A stretch of 64,000 bases of DNA from Companilactobacillus sp. (GTDB taxonomy: Bacteria; Bacillota; Bacilli; Lactobacillales; Lactobacillaceae), in contig NZ_JAKVLR010000001.1 of the NCBI RefSeq assembly GCF_022484265.1, positions 1,302,001 to 1,366,000 on the forward strand, in the 5' to 3' direction. Shown here one piece after another: positions 17,476 through 25,293 of this stretch (positions are counted from its first letter, which is position 1; every line of letters starts with the position of its first letter). The notes beneath the pieces are model-generated. The model had not been told where the DNA came from. It made no database searches and saw nothing but the letters and a program-made list of their open reading frames with translations. A program made the position numbers and the translations under genes.

Positions 17476-18798
17476 TTATCCTTTCAAATCTGATGGCTTT
17501 CTAGTTGGGCTGACCCACACTCCTGAACCTCCACCAAAGACTGATTTAACCGCGGCTGGAAATGTATGTACAACCGTGATGGGCCCAACGATCCAATAGA
17601 ACAATATGTACAAAGGCGCAAAACCGATGTACCGCATTTTCTGAATCCGGTCGTCAATGATTACGGCTGCTAGAAGTTGAATCATTCCAGCAATCAGTTC
17701 AAACGAGATTAAAACTAGTGCTTGAAAAAGATATGTATTTGCTAATACTTGATTGCCCGTGATCAGCGCAATCACAAAGGTCAACCAAAATGAAATTGTT
17801 GTAATAACGAAGAAAAATGACCAGATAATCGAAAAAGTAGCATCCGCTAATAATGGCAATAGCGTGTAACGTTTGAATGGATGCAAGATAATTTTTTTAA
17901 AGTTAGCTAACCAAACTTCAGTCCCACCTTGAGCCCAACGCTTTCTCTGATTGTACAGATCTTTAAAATTATTGGGGACGATCAAGTGAGAGATGATGTT
18001 TGGTGCAAAGGTCGGAATACCGCCAATGGCGTTGTGATCCCAAGCAATACTGATATCTTCAGTGATACGGTCTTGTCGAAATCCCCCAACGGCAATCAAG
18101 AAACTCTTCTTGTACATGGTATTGGCGCCACTGTATGCATATAACGAATCATAAATGGCTGATTGACTACGTTTGATGATTCCAATGATACTGGAGAATT
18201 CGAGCGTCTGAGACTTACCTAACAACGAACTGCGGTTTCTAACATCAGAGTTGGCAGTGACTGCACAAATATTAGGATTTTTATCCTTGAAAAAATTCAT
18301 GTACTTCATCAAAGCATTTGTTTCGGGGATGGTATCAGCGTCATTACTTAAAACATAATCACCCCTGGCAAAGTTGATACCGACATTAAAGGCATGAGCC
18401 TTGCCACTGTTTTTTTCAACATTAATGACTCTTAGCTTGTCATATGTATTTTGGAGACGTTCCAAAATTTGTTCAGAGTGGTCGGTTGAACCATCGTTTA
18501 CTGCCAGAATTTCATAACGTGAATAATTCATTTCCTCGCACAAATACCGGATAGTCCGTTCAACGACCAGTTCCTCATTGTGAACCGGAATCATTATTGT
18601 GATAAAAGGTTGATCCTGTTCGGGTATTTCGGTCCAGTTGTCATCTCGCCGGCCTTTTTTCAAAAAGCGATAGCAGAGTGAACCTGCCAGCCAGAAAAAC
18701 GAACCAAGAATCGGATAAATACTGAGTGTAAACATTGTTAAATCAAATACTGATTTAATTAATTGAATCCATAGATCCATATTCAATAAATTAGCCAT
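17476..18798 (-). CDS. poly-N-acetylglucosamine synthase-like glycosyltransferase (PgaC/IcaA type)
   Basis: A 440-residue processive family 2 glycosyltransferase of the membrane. It has two N-terminal hydrophobic stretches, a catalytic domain with ITIMIPVHNEE, AVNDGSTDHSE, the DxD motif in SNDADTIPE, the acceptor-site TED in DRITEDISIAWDH and the processivity motif QRKRWAQGGTEVWLANF, then three or four C-terminal membrane segments. These match PgaC/IcaA, which polymerises beta-1,6-GlcNAc from UDP-GlcNAc. It follows a small two-segment membrane gene by 8 bp, as pgaD/icaD accompany pgaC/icaA. No deacetylase (pgaB/icaB) or exporter gene is next to it, so the polymer identity is inferred. Confidence 0.85.
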   Translation of the reverse strand: MANLLNMDLWIQLIKSVFDLTMFTLSIYPILGSFFWLAGSLCYRFLKKGRRDDNWTEIPEQDQPFITIMIPVHNEELVVERTIRYLCEEMNYSRYEILAVNDGSTDHSEQILERLQNTYDKLRVINVEKNSGKAHAFNVGINFARGDYVLSNDADTIPETNALMKYMNFFKDKNPNICAVTANSDVRNRSSLLGKSQTLEFSSIIGIIKRSQSAIYDSLYAYSGANTMYKKSFLIAVGGFRQDRITEDISIAWDHNAIGGIPTFAPNIISHLIVPNNFKDLYNQRKRWAQGGTEVWLANFKKIILHPFKRYTLLPLLADATFSIIWSFFFVITTISFWLTFVIALITGNQVLANTYLFQALVLISFELIAGMIQLLAAVIIDDRIQKMRYIGFAPLYILFYWIVGPITVVHTFPAAVKSVFGGGSGVWVSPTRKPSDLKG

Positions 18799-18806
18799 GA
18801 TTCCCT

Positions 18807-19310
18807 CTAATCCACATCATTTAAATGGTGTTCATCATATAATTTCTGATAACTGTTAGTCGGCAAACACTGGTCAGGTCGGATACTATACATCCGCACA
18901 TTGTGTCTGAATTCTTTATTGCCAAACTTGCTAGATACAAAATTTTCAAATAGTTGTTCGCGACGTCTTTCTCGATTTTTATCGAGGACGCTGACGGAAT
19001 TGTAAAAAGAACTATTCCGATAGTTGTTCATAATCGTTAAAAAAATCGAAATCAGAAATGAAATAATCGATAATACCAATAAAATTGCTGCCATATGATC
19101 AATTTCATAAAATCCGCTAGTATGCGGTATCAGTTGTGGAATATGCGTATCGATGTGTGCCATTGACGAAATCAAAACAATTGTCATCAAACCCATAACG
19201 AAGGCCCATCCTACTATGGTGATTAAGCCTTCTTTAATTTTTAAAGACTTATGTCCTGGTTTAAAATACTTATCCTCATAAAATCCTGCTGCACTGGTTT
19301 TTTCTCGCAA
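18807..19310 (-). CDS. small membrane protein, PgaD/IcaD-like partner of the polysaccharide synthase
   Basis: A 167-residue protein with two membrane segments (about residues 29-50 and 70-94), a short cytoplasmic N-terminus and a basic cytoplasmic tail containing DKNRERRREQLFENFVSSKF. The start codon is TTG with a strong GGGGGAG site 4 bp before it. I do not recognise a named family directly. The size, topology and position immediately upstream of a PgaC-like synthase suggest an accessory subunit analogous to PgaD or IcaD. The Arg-rich tail is reminiscent of the part of PgaD implicated in c-di-GMP sensing, but this is only an analogy. Confidence 0.6.
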   Translation of the reverse strand: MREKTSAAGFYEDKYFKPGHKSLKIKEGLITIVGWAFVMGLMTIVLISSMAHIDTHIPQLIPHTSGFYEIDHMAAILLVLSIISFLISIFLTIMNNYRNSSFYNSVSVLDKNRERRREQLFENFVSSKFGNKEFRHNVRMYSIRPDQCLPTNSYQKLYDEHHLNDVD

Positions 19311-19472
19311 TTTTCTCCCCCATGATGCTTATTGTTGAGTTCTAAAAATAATCAAAATTTTACGCATGATAATGTGAATAATCGCTTCAAAACTGTCATG
19401 TTATATATTCATGTTACAACGTGAACAAAGTATTTTTCAAGAATAAATATCATAAGCTTTTAGTTATATATA

Positions 19473-19498
19473 AATATATATTTGATGAAATATATATT
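19473..19498. repeat. AT-only inverted repeat
   Basis: The arms AATATATATTT and AAATATATATT pair around GATG, upstream of the PgaD-like gene within the AT-rich gap 19311-19545. It may be part of the promoter region or a weak cruciform. Nothing else is evident in this gap. Confidence 0.4.
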
Positions 19499-19545
19499 AT
19501 TCGACAACTATTTTGTTAGTTTGTATGCTAATTATTTTTAATAGA

Positions 19546-19576
19546 AAAAGACCACAACTTTTGTTGTGGTCTTTTT
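19546..19576. terminator. bidirectional terminator-like hairpin
   Basis: The arms GACCACAAC and GTTGTGGTC enclose TTTT, with A5 before and T5 after. On the minus strand it would end the transcript of the LysR gene at 19766-20668. No gene reads into it on the plus strand. Confidence 0.75.
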
Positions 19577-19591
19577 GTGTTGTGGTGGTTC

Positions 19592-19654
19592 ACTGCCGGT
19601 TCCGGACGGATAGTGTTAGATCAAAATCTCCCTGCTTGTTTGAAAGATGGTATG
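19592..19654 (+). repeat. short copy (C) of intergenic repeat family 1
   Basis: It has the left-end sequence ACTGCCGGTTCCGGACGG joined directly to the right-end sequence (GTTAGATCAAAATCTC ... GAAAGATGGTATG) that border the full copies at 36258-36464 and 52972-53209. The central part with its inverted ATCGAT arms and inner hairpins is missing. It lies just after a terminator hairpin, like the other copies. See the findings for the family. Confidence 0.65.
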
Positions 19655-19765
19655 TCGGCTATGTTTGCACTGACTTATTAGCTTGTCTGTTCACTTTAGA
19701 TTTCGTTTATAGATAGTCGCGTACGCTCCCCTCTTCTCTTCTTTTATAAAAAAATTCAAATTCTT

Positions 19766-20668
19766 CTATTTCTTCATATCCTCAACGATTTCCTTTAAGC
19801 TTTCTACGAATTGCTTGGTTTGCTGATTTGGTTTTGTTGGTGTTATGAAGCCGTATGGCATCTTTTCTGTTGTGTTCAGTGGTATTGAAACTGTACCTGG
19901 AAGAATGTTATTCCAGCAGTCGAATGACAGCAAATAATTGTTGCTCAACGAAAATTTGTTAAAGGTGTCGATTGTGTAGTGGGCGTCGGTTGGCTTGGTG
20001 GTTATTTTTGCGGTTGATTTTGAGATGTTTTCATAAATATTATCGATTGCTCTTGAGATTCCTTTTGGTACCATCTCTAATGTTTTGCCATCTAGATCTG
20101 ACAATTTGATGGTTTTATTGTCTGCTAGTGGATCGTTGTTATGGACGACTACCGTGAAATTATAATTTCCTACTTGTTCAAATTGAACGTCTTGGCGACT
20201 TTGATCCATTCCAAATGGTCCAAAAAGGATGTCGATTTCTCTTCCTAGATGATGATATATCTCTGGAAATCCTTCTGAAATTTGTTCTAATGGGATGAAT
20301 TGTAATCTTGCCTGTGGTAATTTTTCACTTAACTTATTCCAGATATCAATCAAATTTGAAGCCGGATTTAGTGCTGAACTTCCTATCCTAATTATATATT
20401 GATCTGAATATTGACTTTCTCGGACTTTGGAGATGACTTGTTCACTAGTTGATATCAACTTGGGTGCTTCTTGGTGAAGTACTTCTCCTGACTTAGTTAG
20501 CGTGACCCCTCGTTGATTTCTAATAAACAAAGTTACGCCTAACATTTTTTCCAATTCATTGATTCGATTCATCACTGCTGGTGGCGTCATGAACAACTGA
20601 ATTGCCGCTTTGGAAAAGCTTCCGCAAGCCACTACCACTTCAAAAATATTTAAATCTGAAATATTCAT
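19766..20668 (-). CDS. LysR-family transcriptional regulator
   Basis: A 300-residue regulator. The HTH is in NIFEVVVACGSFSKAAIQLF and MTPPAVMNRINELEKMLGVT, followed by the effector-binding domain. The recognition helix is less canonical (TPPAVMNRINELE) than in the other LysR proteins of the window. It is transcribed away from an MFS drug-efflux-type gene whose start lies 116 bp away, so it probably controls that transporter. Confidence 0.9.
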   Translation of the reverse strand: MNISDLNIFEVVVACGSFSKAAIQLFMTPPAVMNRINELEKMLGVTLFIRNQRGVTLTKSGEVLHQEAPKLISTSEQVISKVRESQYSDQYIIRIGSSALNPASNLIDIWNKLSEKLPQARLQFIPLEQISEGFPEIYHHLGREIDILFGPFGMDQSRQDVQFEQVGNYNFTVVVHNNDPLADNKTIKLSDLDGKTLEMVPKGISRAIDNIYENISKSTAKITTKPTDAHYTIDTFNKFSLSNNYLLSFDCWNNILPGTVSIPLNTTEKMPYGFITPTKPNQQTKQFVESLKEIVEDMKK

Positions 20669-20784
20669 CTCCGCACCTTCTTTGCTATTAACGTTACTTA
20701 ATACTGTCTTTAAAAAAACTAAATTCCGCTTTGATCCTCTTTAGATTACCATTCTTAGTAAATCTTATTAAAGAGGGTCTTTTT

Positions 20785-22107
20785 TTGAAATCACGTAAAT
20801 CGGATCTAACAATGGTCATCGTTCTTTTGAGCTACTTATTAATTTTAATGGATACGTCACTAGTATTTACTTGTTCAACGGAAATAATTGCCACCTTAAA
20901 AATGAATGCCACAGTTGCACCTTGGATCAGCAATGCCTATTCGTTAACCTTCGGCAGTTTGCTTTTACTCGGTGGAAAACTAGGTGACGTTTATGGTCGG
21001 AAAAAGGTATTCATTATTGGACTGATCATATTTGGTGCGTTTTCTTTTATCGTTGGTATTTCTCAAAATACTAGTATGATCTTGATTTCTCGGGCACTTC
21101 AAGGCGTCGGTGCCGCCATTATTGCTCCTGGAACACTGGCAATAATTATGGACTCCTACACCGGTACCAAAAGAATTAGAGCAATTTCTATTTATGGAAT
21201 GATGTCTGGAATTGGTGTCAGCGTCGGTCTGATCATTGGTGCAGGTATCACAACAATTTCTTCATGGAGATATGGTTTCTTAGTGAACATCCCCATCGTT
21301 ATTTTTTTAGTAATCCTATCGCTCAAACAGTTGCCAAAATCTAATCGAATTGCCCAACATCTTGACCTAGTAGGTTCAATCGCATCGTTTGCCGGATTTT
21401 TATTGATCATCAACGGTATCAGCGGTATTGGCCCACATTTGATTTCATTTATTCTGGGAATAGCCGCAATGATTTTCCTTTATCTATATGAAAAAAAGCT
21501 AATCAATCCAGTTTTATCATTTAAACTTTTTCACTCTTCAACGAGATTATTGGCTTATTTGATCAGATTCATCTATTCAGGTGCTATCACTGGATTCTGG
21601 TTCTTTACTCCACAACTATTGCAGTCCCACTATCAGTTTACGCCCATAATAGTTGGATTAGCCTTTTTACCAATGACCATGTTCAATTTTTTCTCGGCTG
21701 GCTTGGTGAACCGATTAACTCAAATAATAGGAAGTCGCTGGTTAGTTTTTGTGGGCCTGATCATCACCACTGTCGGTTTCAGCGGTTTAATTTTGTTCAA
21801 TGATCATGCAAATTTTTGGTTACAAGTTATTCTCCCCATGGTCGTCATCGGTTTTGGCCAAGGACTAGTCCTCAGCCCAATTACAAACCTCGCTGTTGAA
21901 AAAGTTGAACCAGACTTATCCGGCATGGCATCAGGATTGATCAATGTCATGCTTCAAATCGGTGGAGCTTTTGGCCTAGCAATTTTATCAAAAGCATCCT
22001 TATTCTTTAGTTCTTATTTACAAGTTTTCCACATTCAATCAATCGGAATCACGACAATGTCTTTGATATCACTATTATTAACGATTCGCTTATTGAGATT
22101 CAAATAA
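20785..22107 (+). CDS. MFS transporter, DHA2 (EmrB/QacA) type
   Basis: A 440-residue proton-driven membrane transporter. Motif A appears as LGGKLGDVYGRKKVFIIG and motif C-like glycine patterns as MSGIGVSVGLIIGAGITTI; RALQGVGAAIIAPGTLAII is typical of DHA2 exporters. The N-terminal loop contains SNAYSLTFGSLLLLG. I choose TTG 20785 (LKSRKSD), which has AAGAGGG 7 bp upstream, over the in-frame ATG at 20731, which has no such site. It is slightly short for a 14-segment pump. A divergent LysR gene probably regulates it. Substrate likely a drug or toxic organic compound, not determined. Confidence 0.88.
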   Translation: MKSRKSDLTMVIVLLSYLLILMDTSLVFTCSTEIIATLKMNATVAPWISNAYSLTFGSLLLLGGKLGDVYGRKKVFIIGLIIFGAFSFIVGISQNTSMILISRALQGVGAAIIAPGTLAIIMDSYTGTKRIRAISIYGMMSGIGVSVGLIIGAGITTISSWRYGFLVNIPIVIFLVILSLKQLPKSNRIAQHLDLVGSIASFAGFLLIINGISGIGPHLISFILGIAAMIFLYLYEKKLINPVLSFKLFHSSTRLLAYLIRFIYSGAITGFWFFTPQLLQSHYQFTPIIVGLAFLPMTMFNFFSAGLVNRLTQIIGSRWLVFVGLIITTVGFSGLILFNDHANFWLQVILPMVVIGFGQGLVLSPITNLAVEKVEPDLSGMASGLINVMLQIGGAFGLAILSKASLFFSSYLQVFHIQSIGITTMSLISLLLTIRLLRFK

Positions 22108-22142
22108 TGTTTAATATTTTTATTTCTGTCTGTTAAATTTTT

Positions 22143-22233
22143 GGAATTATACTTCCATTTCTGCTAAAATTTATGGTTTTTGGAACTATACTTCCATTTT
22201 TCTTAAAAACCATTTTTTTGGAACTATACTTCC
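22143..22233. promoter_or_regulatory. three evenly spaced palindromic boxes GGAAnTATAnTTCC
   Basis: Boxes lie at 22143-22156 (GGAATTATACTTCC), 22182-22195 and 22220-22233 (both GGAACTATACTTCC), 38-39 bp apart. Each is preceded by a T-tract. They sit directly upstream of the glcD promoter, a position suited to an activator or cooperative repressor. No known regulator motif matches that I can name. Confidence 0.6.
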
Positions 22234-22250
22234 GATTTCGGCATTAGTAT

Positions 22251-22279
22251 TTGACATTTTTTTACTTATTGATTAATTA
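22251..22279 (+). promoter_or_regulatory. putative glcD promoter
   Basis: A perfect -35 TTGACA (22251-22256) is followed after 16-17 bp by TTAATT/TAATTA (22273-22279). The three GGAA-TTCC boxes end 17 bp upstream of it. Confidence 0.55.
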
Positions 22280-22339
22280 TCAAATGACCCCTAAAATGAT
22301 CACGACGTATTAAAATACATATAAAAAGAGGTTATTTCG

Positions 22340-23734
22340 ATGACTGTTTTTCGCCCTTTTTCAAACAATGAAGTACTGAGTGATTTACAAGCAAATGTCA
22401 CTGATGGCCGCATTTTGACTGACTCTGATACACTCAACCAATTCTCTTTCAGTAAAAATTTAACTGATGACGATAGTGGCTTGGCTATGGCTGTTATTGA
22501 AGCCCACTCTGTCAAAGATATTCAGGGCACTTTGAAGACTGCTCGCAAATTCCACATTCCGGTCGTTCCTCAAGATCAAGCTACTAGTACTGTTATTGGT
22601 TCTGATGGTATCGAAAATAGTTTTATTTTATCAACTGCCAAAATGAATCAGATTAAAGAAATCAGTCGAGCTGACTCTTTAGCCGTGGTCGAACCCGGAG
22701 TTATCAACGGCGACTTAGATAAAGAAGTTAGAAAACAAGGTATGTTTTATGCTCCAGATCCTGGTTCAAAGCCTATTTCTGGCATTGGTGGCAACGTTAA
22801 CACTAATGCTGGCGGGATGAGTACAGTCAAATATGGTGCAACTAAGGACAACGTTCTCGGAGTCAAAGTGGTTTTAGCTGACGGTCGCGAAATCAAATTA
22901 GGCGGACGGACTTTAAAACAAGCCTTTGGATACGATTTAACGCAATTGATTGTTGGTTCTGAAGGAACTTTAGGAATCGTTACTGAAGTTACTGTAAAAT
23001 TACTTCCTATTCCACTAGGAACGCCGGTAATGGGTCTCGCCTTTTTCGATAATATGACTGAACTTTCTAAAGCCGTTGCTGCTATCCGGATTTCAGGAGT
23101 TTATCCAACGATGCTTGAGGCTTTGGACAGTAACACTGTTATCGCACTCGACAAATATGAAGGAACACATTACGCATCCGACAATGGTGCGATGCTAATT
23201 TTTAAACTAGATAATGGTACTCAGGAAGCAATGGATGTGATCAACAAACTGCTCAACGATCACAATGCTGACCACATTCAAGTTACCCAAGACGCAACTG
23301 AACAGGCCGCCTTAGAAAAACTCAGACAAGATATGTTGCCCGCAATCTTTACTGGTAACCAACATATCATGGAAGACATGGCCGTTCCTTTATCGCAGTT
23401 GGCCCCACTGATGGATTACATCCAAGACCTAAGCAAAGAACTAGGTGTAAAAATTTATACCGCCGGTCACGCCGGAGATGGTAACGTTCATCCTTCAATC
23501 GTCTGGCCAGAGTCTGTGAAGGAGACACCGGACACTGTCATTATCGCTTTGCAAAAGATGTTCAAGAAGACACTAGAATTAGGTGGAACAATTTCCGGAG
23601 AACACGCCGTCGGCATGTTAAAAAATCAATGGAACAACGCCGAATTAGGGGAAGACGTCGACCAGTTGCAACACCAAATCAAGGATCTATTTGACCCAAT
23701 GAATGTTTTAAATCCAAAACGTAAAATTGATTAA
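22340..23734 (+). CDS. glcD: GlcD-type FAD-dependent 2-hydroxyacid oxidoreductase (glycolate/D-lactate)
   Basis: A 464-residue flavoprotein of the FAD-binding type 4 (PCMH) family. The FAD site includes IPVVPQDQATSTVIGSDGIE, PDPGSKPISGIGGNVNTNAG and GYDLTQLIVGSEGTLGIVTE. The C-terminal cap carries AGHAGDGNVHPSI and SGEHAVGMLKNQW, whose His residues bind substrate or metal in D-lactate and glycolate dehydrogenases. No GlcE/GlcF or iron-sulfur subunit is nearby, so it may act alone as a D-2-hydroxyacid dehydrogenase. AGAGG lies 8 bp before the ATG. Three palindromic boxes upstream suggest specific regulation. Confidence 0.9.
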   Translation: MTVFRPFSNNEVLSDLQANVTDGRILTDSDTLNQFSFSKNLTDDDSGLAMAVIEAHSVKDIQGTLKTARKFHIPVVPQDQATSTVIGSDGIENSFILSTAKMNQIKEISRADSLAVVEPGVINGDLDKEVRKQGMFYAPDPGSKPISGIGGNVNTNAGGMSTVKYGATKDNVLGVKVVLADGREIKLGGRTLKQAFGYDLTQLIVGSEGTLGIVTEVTVKLLPIPLGTPVMGLAFFDNMTELSKAVAAIRISGVYPTMLEALDSNTVIALDKYEGTHYASDNGAMLIFKLDNGTQEAMDVINKLLNDHNADHIQVTQDATEQAALEKLRQDMLPAIFTGNQHIMEDMAVPLSQLAPLMDYIQDLSKELGVKIYTAGHAGDGNVHPSIVWPESVKETPDTVIIALQKMFKKTLELGGTISGEHAVGMLKNQWNNAELGEDVDQLQHQIKDLFDPMNVLNPKRKID

Positions 23735-23752
23735 TATGATACCTATAAATAA

Positions 23753-23786
23753 AGAGACTACTGATTTTTTCAGTAGCCTCTTTTTA
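23753..23786 (+). terminator. intrinsic terminator of glcD
   Basis: AAAGAG-CTACTGA and TCAGTAG-CTCTTT form a hairpin with a T-rich loop and a terminal T run. Confidence 0.85.
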
Positions 23787-23846
23787 GTTCGTTTTATATT
23801 AATAAAACTTATGTCGCAGACTGAGAGTATTGACTAGAATAACTCA

Positions 23847-24072
23847 CATTCCTCTTTCTAAGTTACTTAAAGATATTGAACTAAACCAATCTAGGTGGAG
23901 AACAAAAATCGATGCCTGGCTCAGCCGAGAAATTATTGTTGGTCGGCGATGACGCCGGCTTACAATAAGAGGCAGCTTTGAGATTTTTTCGGCCTTTGAA
24001 AAAAGCTCAAAGTGTCTCCTCAGCGTTCCAGCCAGATGGCAATCGATTTTTGTTCTCCACCGGAAGTCCATA
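23847..24072 (-). repeat. full copy (D) of intergenic repeat family 1, inverted orientation
   Basis: Perfect 20-bp inverted arms GGTGGAGAACAAAAATCGAT (23894-23913) and its complement (24042-24061) bound 168 bp. Inside, read on the minus strand, are a bulged GCC/GGC helix, TGGCT/AGCCA, a hairpin around CTCAAAG/CTTTGAG and a hairpin around GCCGGCGTCATCGCCG. The right flank resembles that of copies A and B. The element fills the gap between the glcD terminator and malR. Apparent reading frames across it are by-products of the repeat. Confidence 0.75.
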
Positions 24073-24083
24073 ACCATCTATGT

Positions 24084-25082
24084 TTAGCGAATCATTCTGA
24101 CGCTCTCGCGCTCATTAATTGTAATTGGGGTGATCTTTTGATCCACTCGTTTCTTAGAATCTAGCAACCAGTTAACTCCGGCAACTCCCATATCGTAAAA
24201 GCTCTGCGTAACACTAGTCAATTGCGGTTGGACAATCTCACAGAGATTGGTGCCGTCAATTGCGACAATCGATAAATCATCCGGTACCGCCAATCCAAAA
24301 CTGCGAGCTTGATTCATCACACCGATTGCCACCCAGTCGGAACCACAGACCACCGCCGTCAACTCAGTCTTAGCACCATAATCAGTCATCGATTTTTGAC
24401 CGGCTTCGTAACTGTAATCGCCTAAAGATGTCCACTCAGATTTTGGTTCGACACCCGCATCTAACAGTGCTTGATGATATCCCTTCAACCTCAATACACC
24501 AGTGATCGTGCGTTCAAATTCCAATCCAGCCAAGCCGATTTTTGTATGTCCGCGATCCAACAAATATTTAGTTGCTTGATAACCGATCTGATAATCATCT
24601 GAACTAATAAATGGCAAATTGCGACCATCCAATGAGATTGATAAAAAGCAAAATGGAATATTCGCCGATTGTAACAACTCTAAATTTTTAGGAGCTAAAT
24701 CTACGGACAATAGCAATACTCCCATGACTGAGCGTTCTACCACTGTGTTGATGGCTCTACGCTGTCGTTCTGAATCTTCATCCCCTGCGTACAAGATGAT
24801 GACATTCAAATTTTGTGGAAAAGCCATTTCTTGAATACCATCAATAATTGCATTTGAAAAATTAGTCTTAGTAGCGTTAACGATCACAGCAAGGTCATTG
24901 CTCTTTTTCGTTACTAGTTCCATCGCCGAGGTATTCTTTCGGTAGCCTAATTCTTTAGCTGCGTCACGAACTTTCTTAGCTGTTTTGTCGCCAAAAAAGC
25001 CTTCTTTATTCGTTAAAACTCGCGAGACGGTTGCTGCCGAAACTCCAGTTTTTTGCGCGATGTCTTTAATAGTTGCGACCAC
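24084..25082 (-). CDS. malR: LacI-family repressor of the alpha-glucoside genes (MalR-like)
   Basis: A 332-residue regulator starting with GTG (AAGGGGG 8 bp upstream). The LacI HTH is at the N-terminus: TIKDIAQKTGVSAATVSRVL with the hinge helix KKVRDAAKELGY. The remainder is a periplasmic-binding-like sugar sensor (SSDDYQIGYQATKYLLDRGH, GSDWVAIGVMNQARSFGLAV, PQLTSVTQSFYDMGVAGVNW). It is divergent from the permease-glucosidase operon. Two palindromes centred on AAACGTTT in the intergenic region are typical LacI/MalR operators. Confidence 0.9.
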   Translation of the reverse strand: MVATIKDIAQKTGVSAATVSRVLTNKEGFFGDKTAKKVRDAAKELGYRKNTSAMELVTKKSNDLAVIVNATKTNFSNAIIDGIQEMAFPQNLNVIILYAGDEDSERQRRAINTVVERSVMGVLLLSVDLAPKNLELLQSANIPFCFLSISLDGRNLPFISSDDYQIGYQATKYLLDRGHTKIGLAGLEFERTITGVLRLKGYHQALLDAGVEPKSEWTSLGDYSYEAGQKSMTDYGAKTELTAVVCGSDWVAIGVMNQARSFGLAVPDDLSIVAIDGTNLCEIVQPQLTSVTQSFYDMGVAGVNWLLDSKKRVDQKITPITINERESVRMIR

Positions 25083-25170
25083 TAGAAATTCCCCCTTGAT
25101 GATTTGTTAATTACTATTCTACTTGTTTTTCACAAATAAAACATAGATTTAGGGAAATTTACGCAAATTT

Positions 25171-25219
25171 ACACAAACGTTTGTGTTTTTGATTTAAAGG
25201 TATTGTAAACGTTTGTGTA
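25171..25219. promoter_or_regulatory. two LacI-type operators
   Basis: A perfect 16-bp palindrome ACACAAACGTTTGTGT lies at 25171-25186, and a near-copy TGTAAACGTTTGTGTA at 25204-25219. The centres are 32-33 bp apart, about three helical turns, so cooperative binding on one face is possible. The second overlaps the -35 element of the permease promoter. Confidence 0.8.
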
Positions 25220-25231
25220 AAATGTTAGTAT
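25203..25231 (+). promoter_or_regulatory. putative promoter of the permease-glucosidase operon
   Basis: TTGTAA (25203-25208) and TAGTAT (25226-25231) are 17 bp apart. The -35 element is inside the second operator, so repressor binding would block polymerase. Confidence 0.55.
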
Positions 25232-25293
25232 CATTCATGAAACCGGTTGCAACAAATGTACGACAATATTTTTTCACTTGAGGGGGACTACAA

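Noticed and set aside
19513..19716. Plus-strand open frame of 67 codons upstream of the LysR gene
   Set aside because: It crosses a terminator hairpin and the repeat fragment, is Cys/Phe-rich and has no convincing ribosome-binding site.
23844..24077. Minus-strand open frame of 77 codons between glcD and malR
   Set aside because: It lies wholly within the inverted-repeat element, has no ribosome-binding site and its apparent protein only reflects the repeat.
25204..25219. CcpA cre site in the alpha-glucoside promoter
   Set aside because: The sequence lacks the full TG...CA ends of a cre and is better explained as a second MalR operator.
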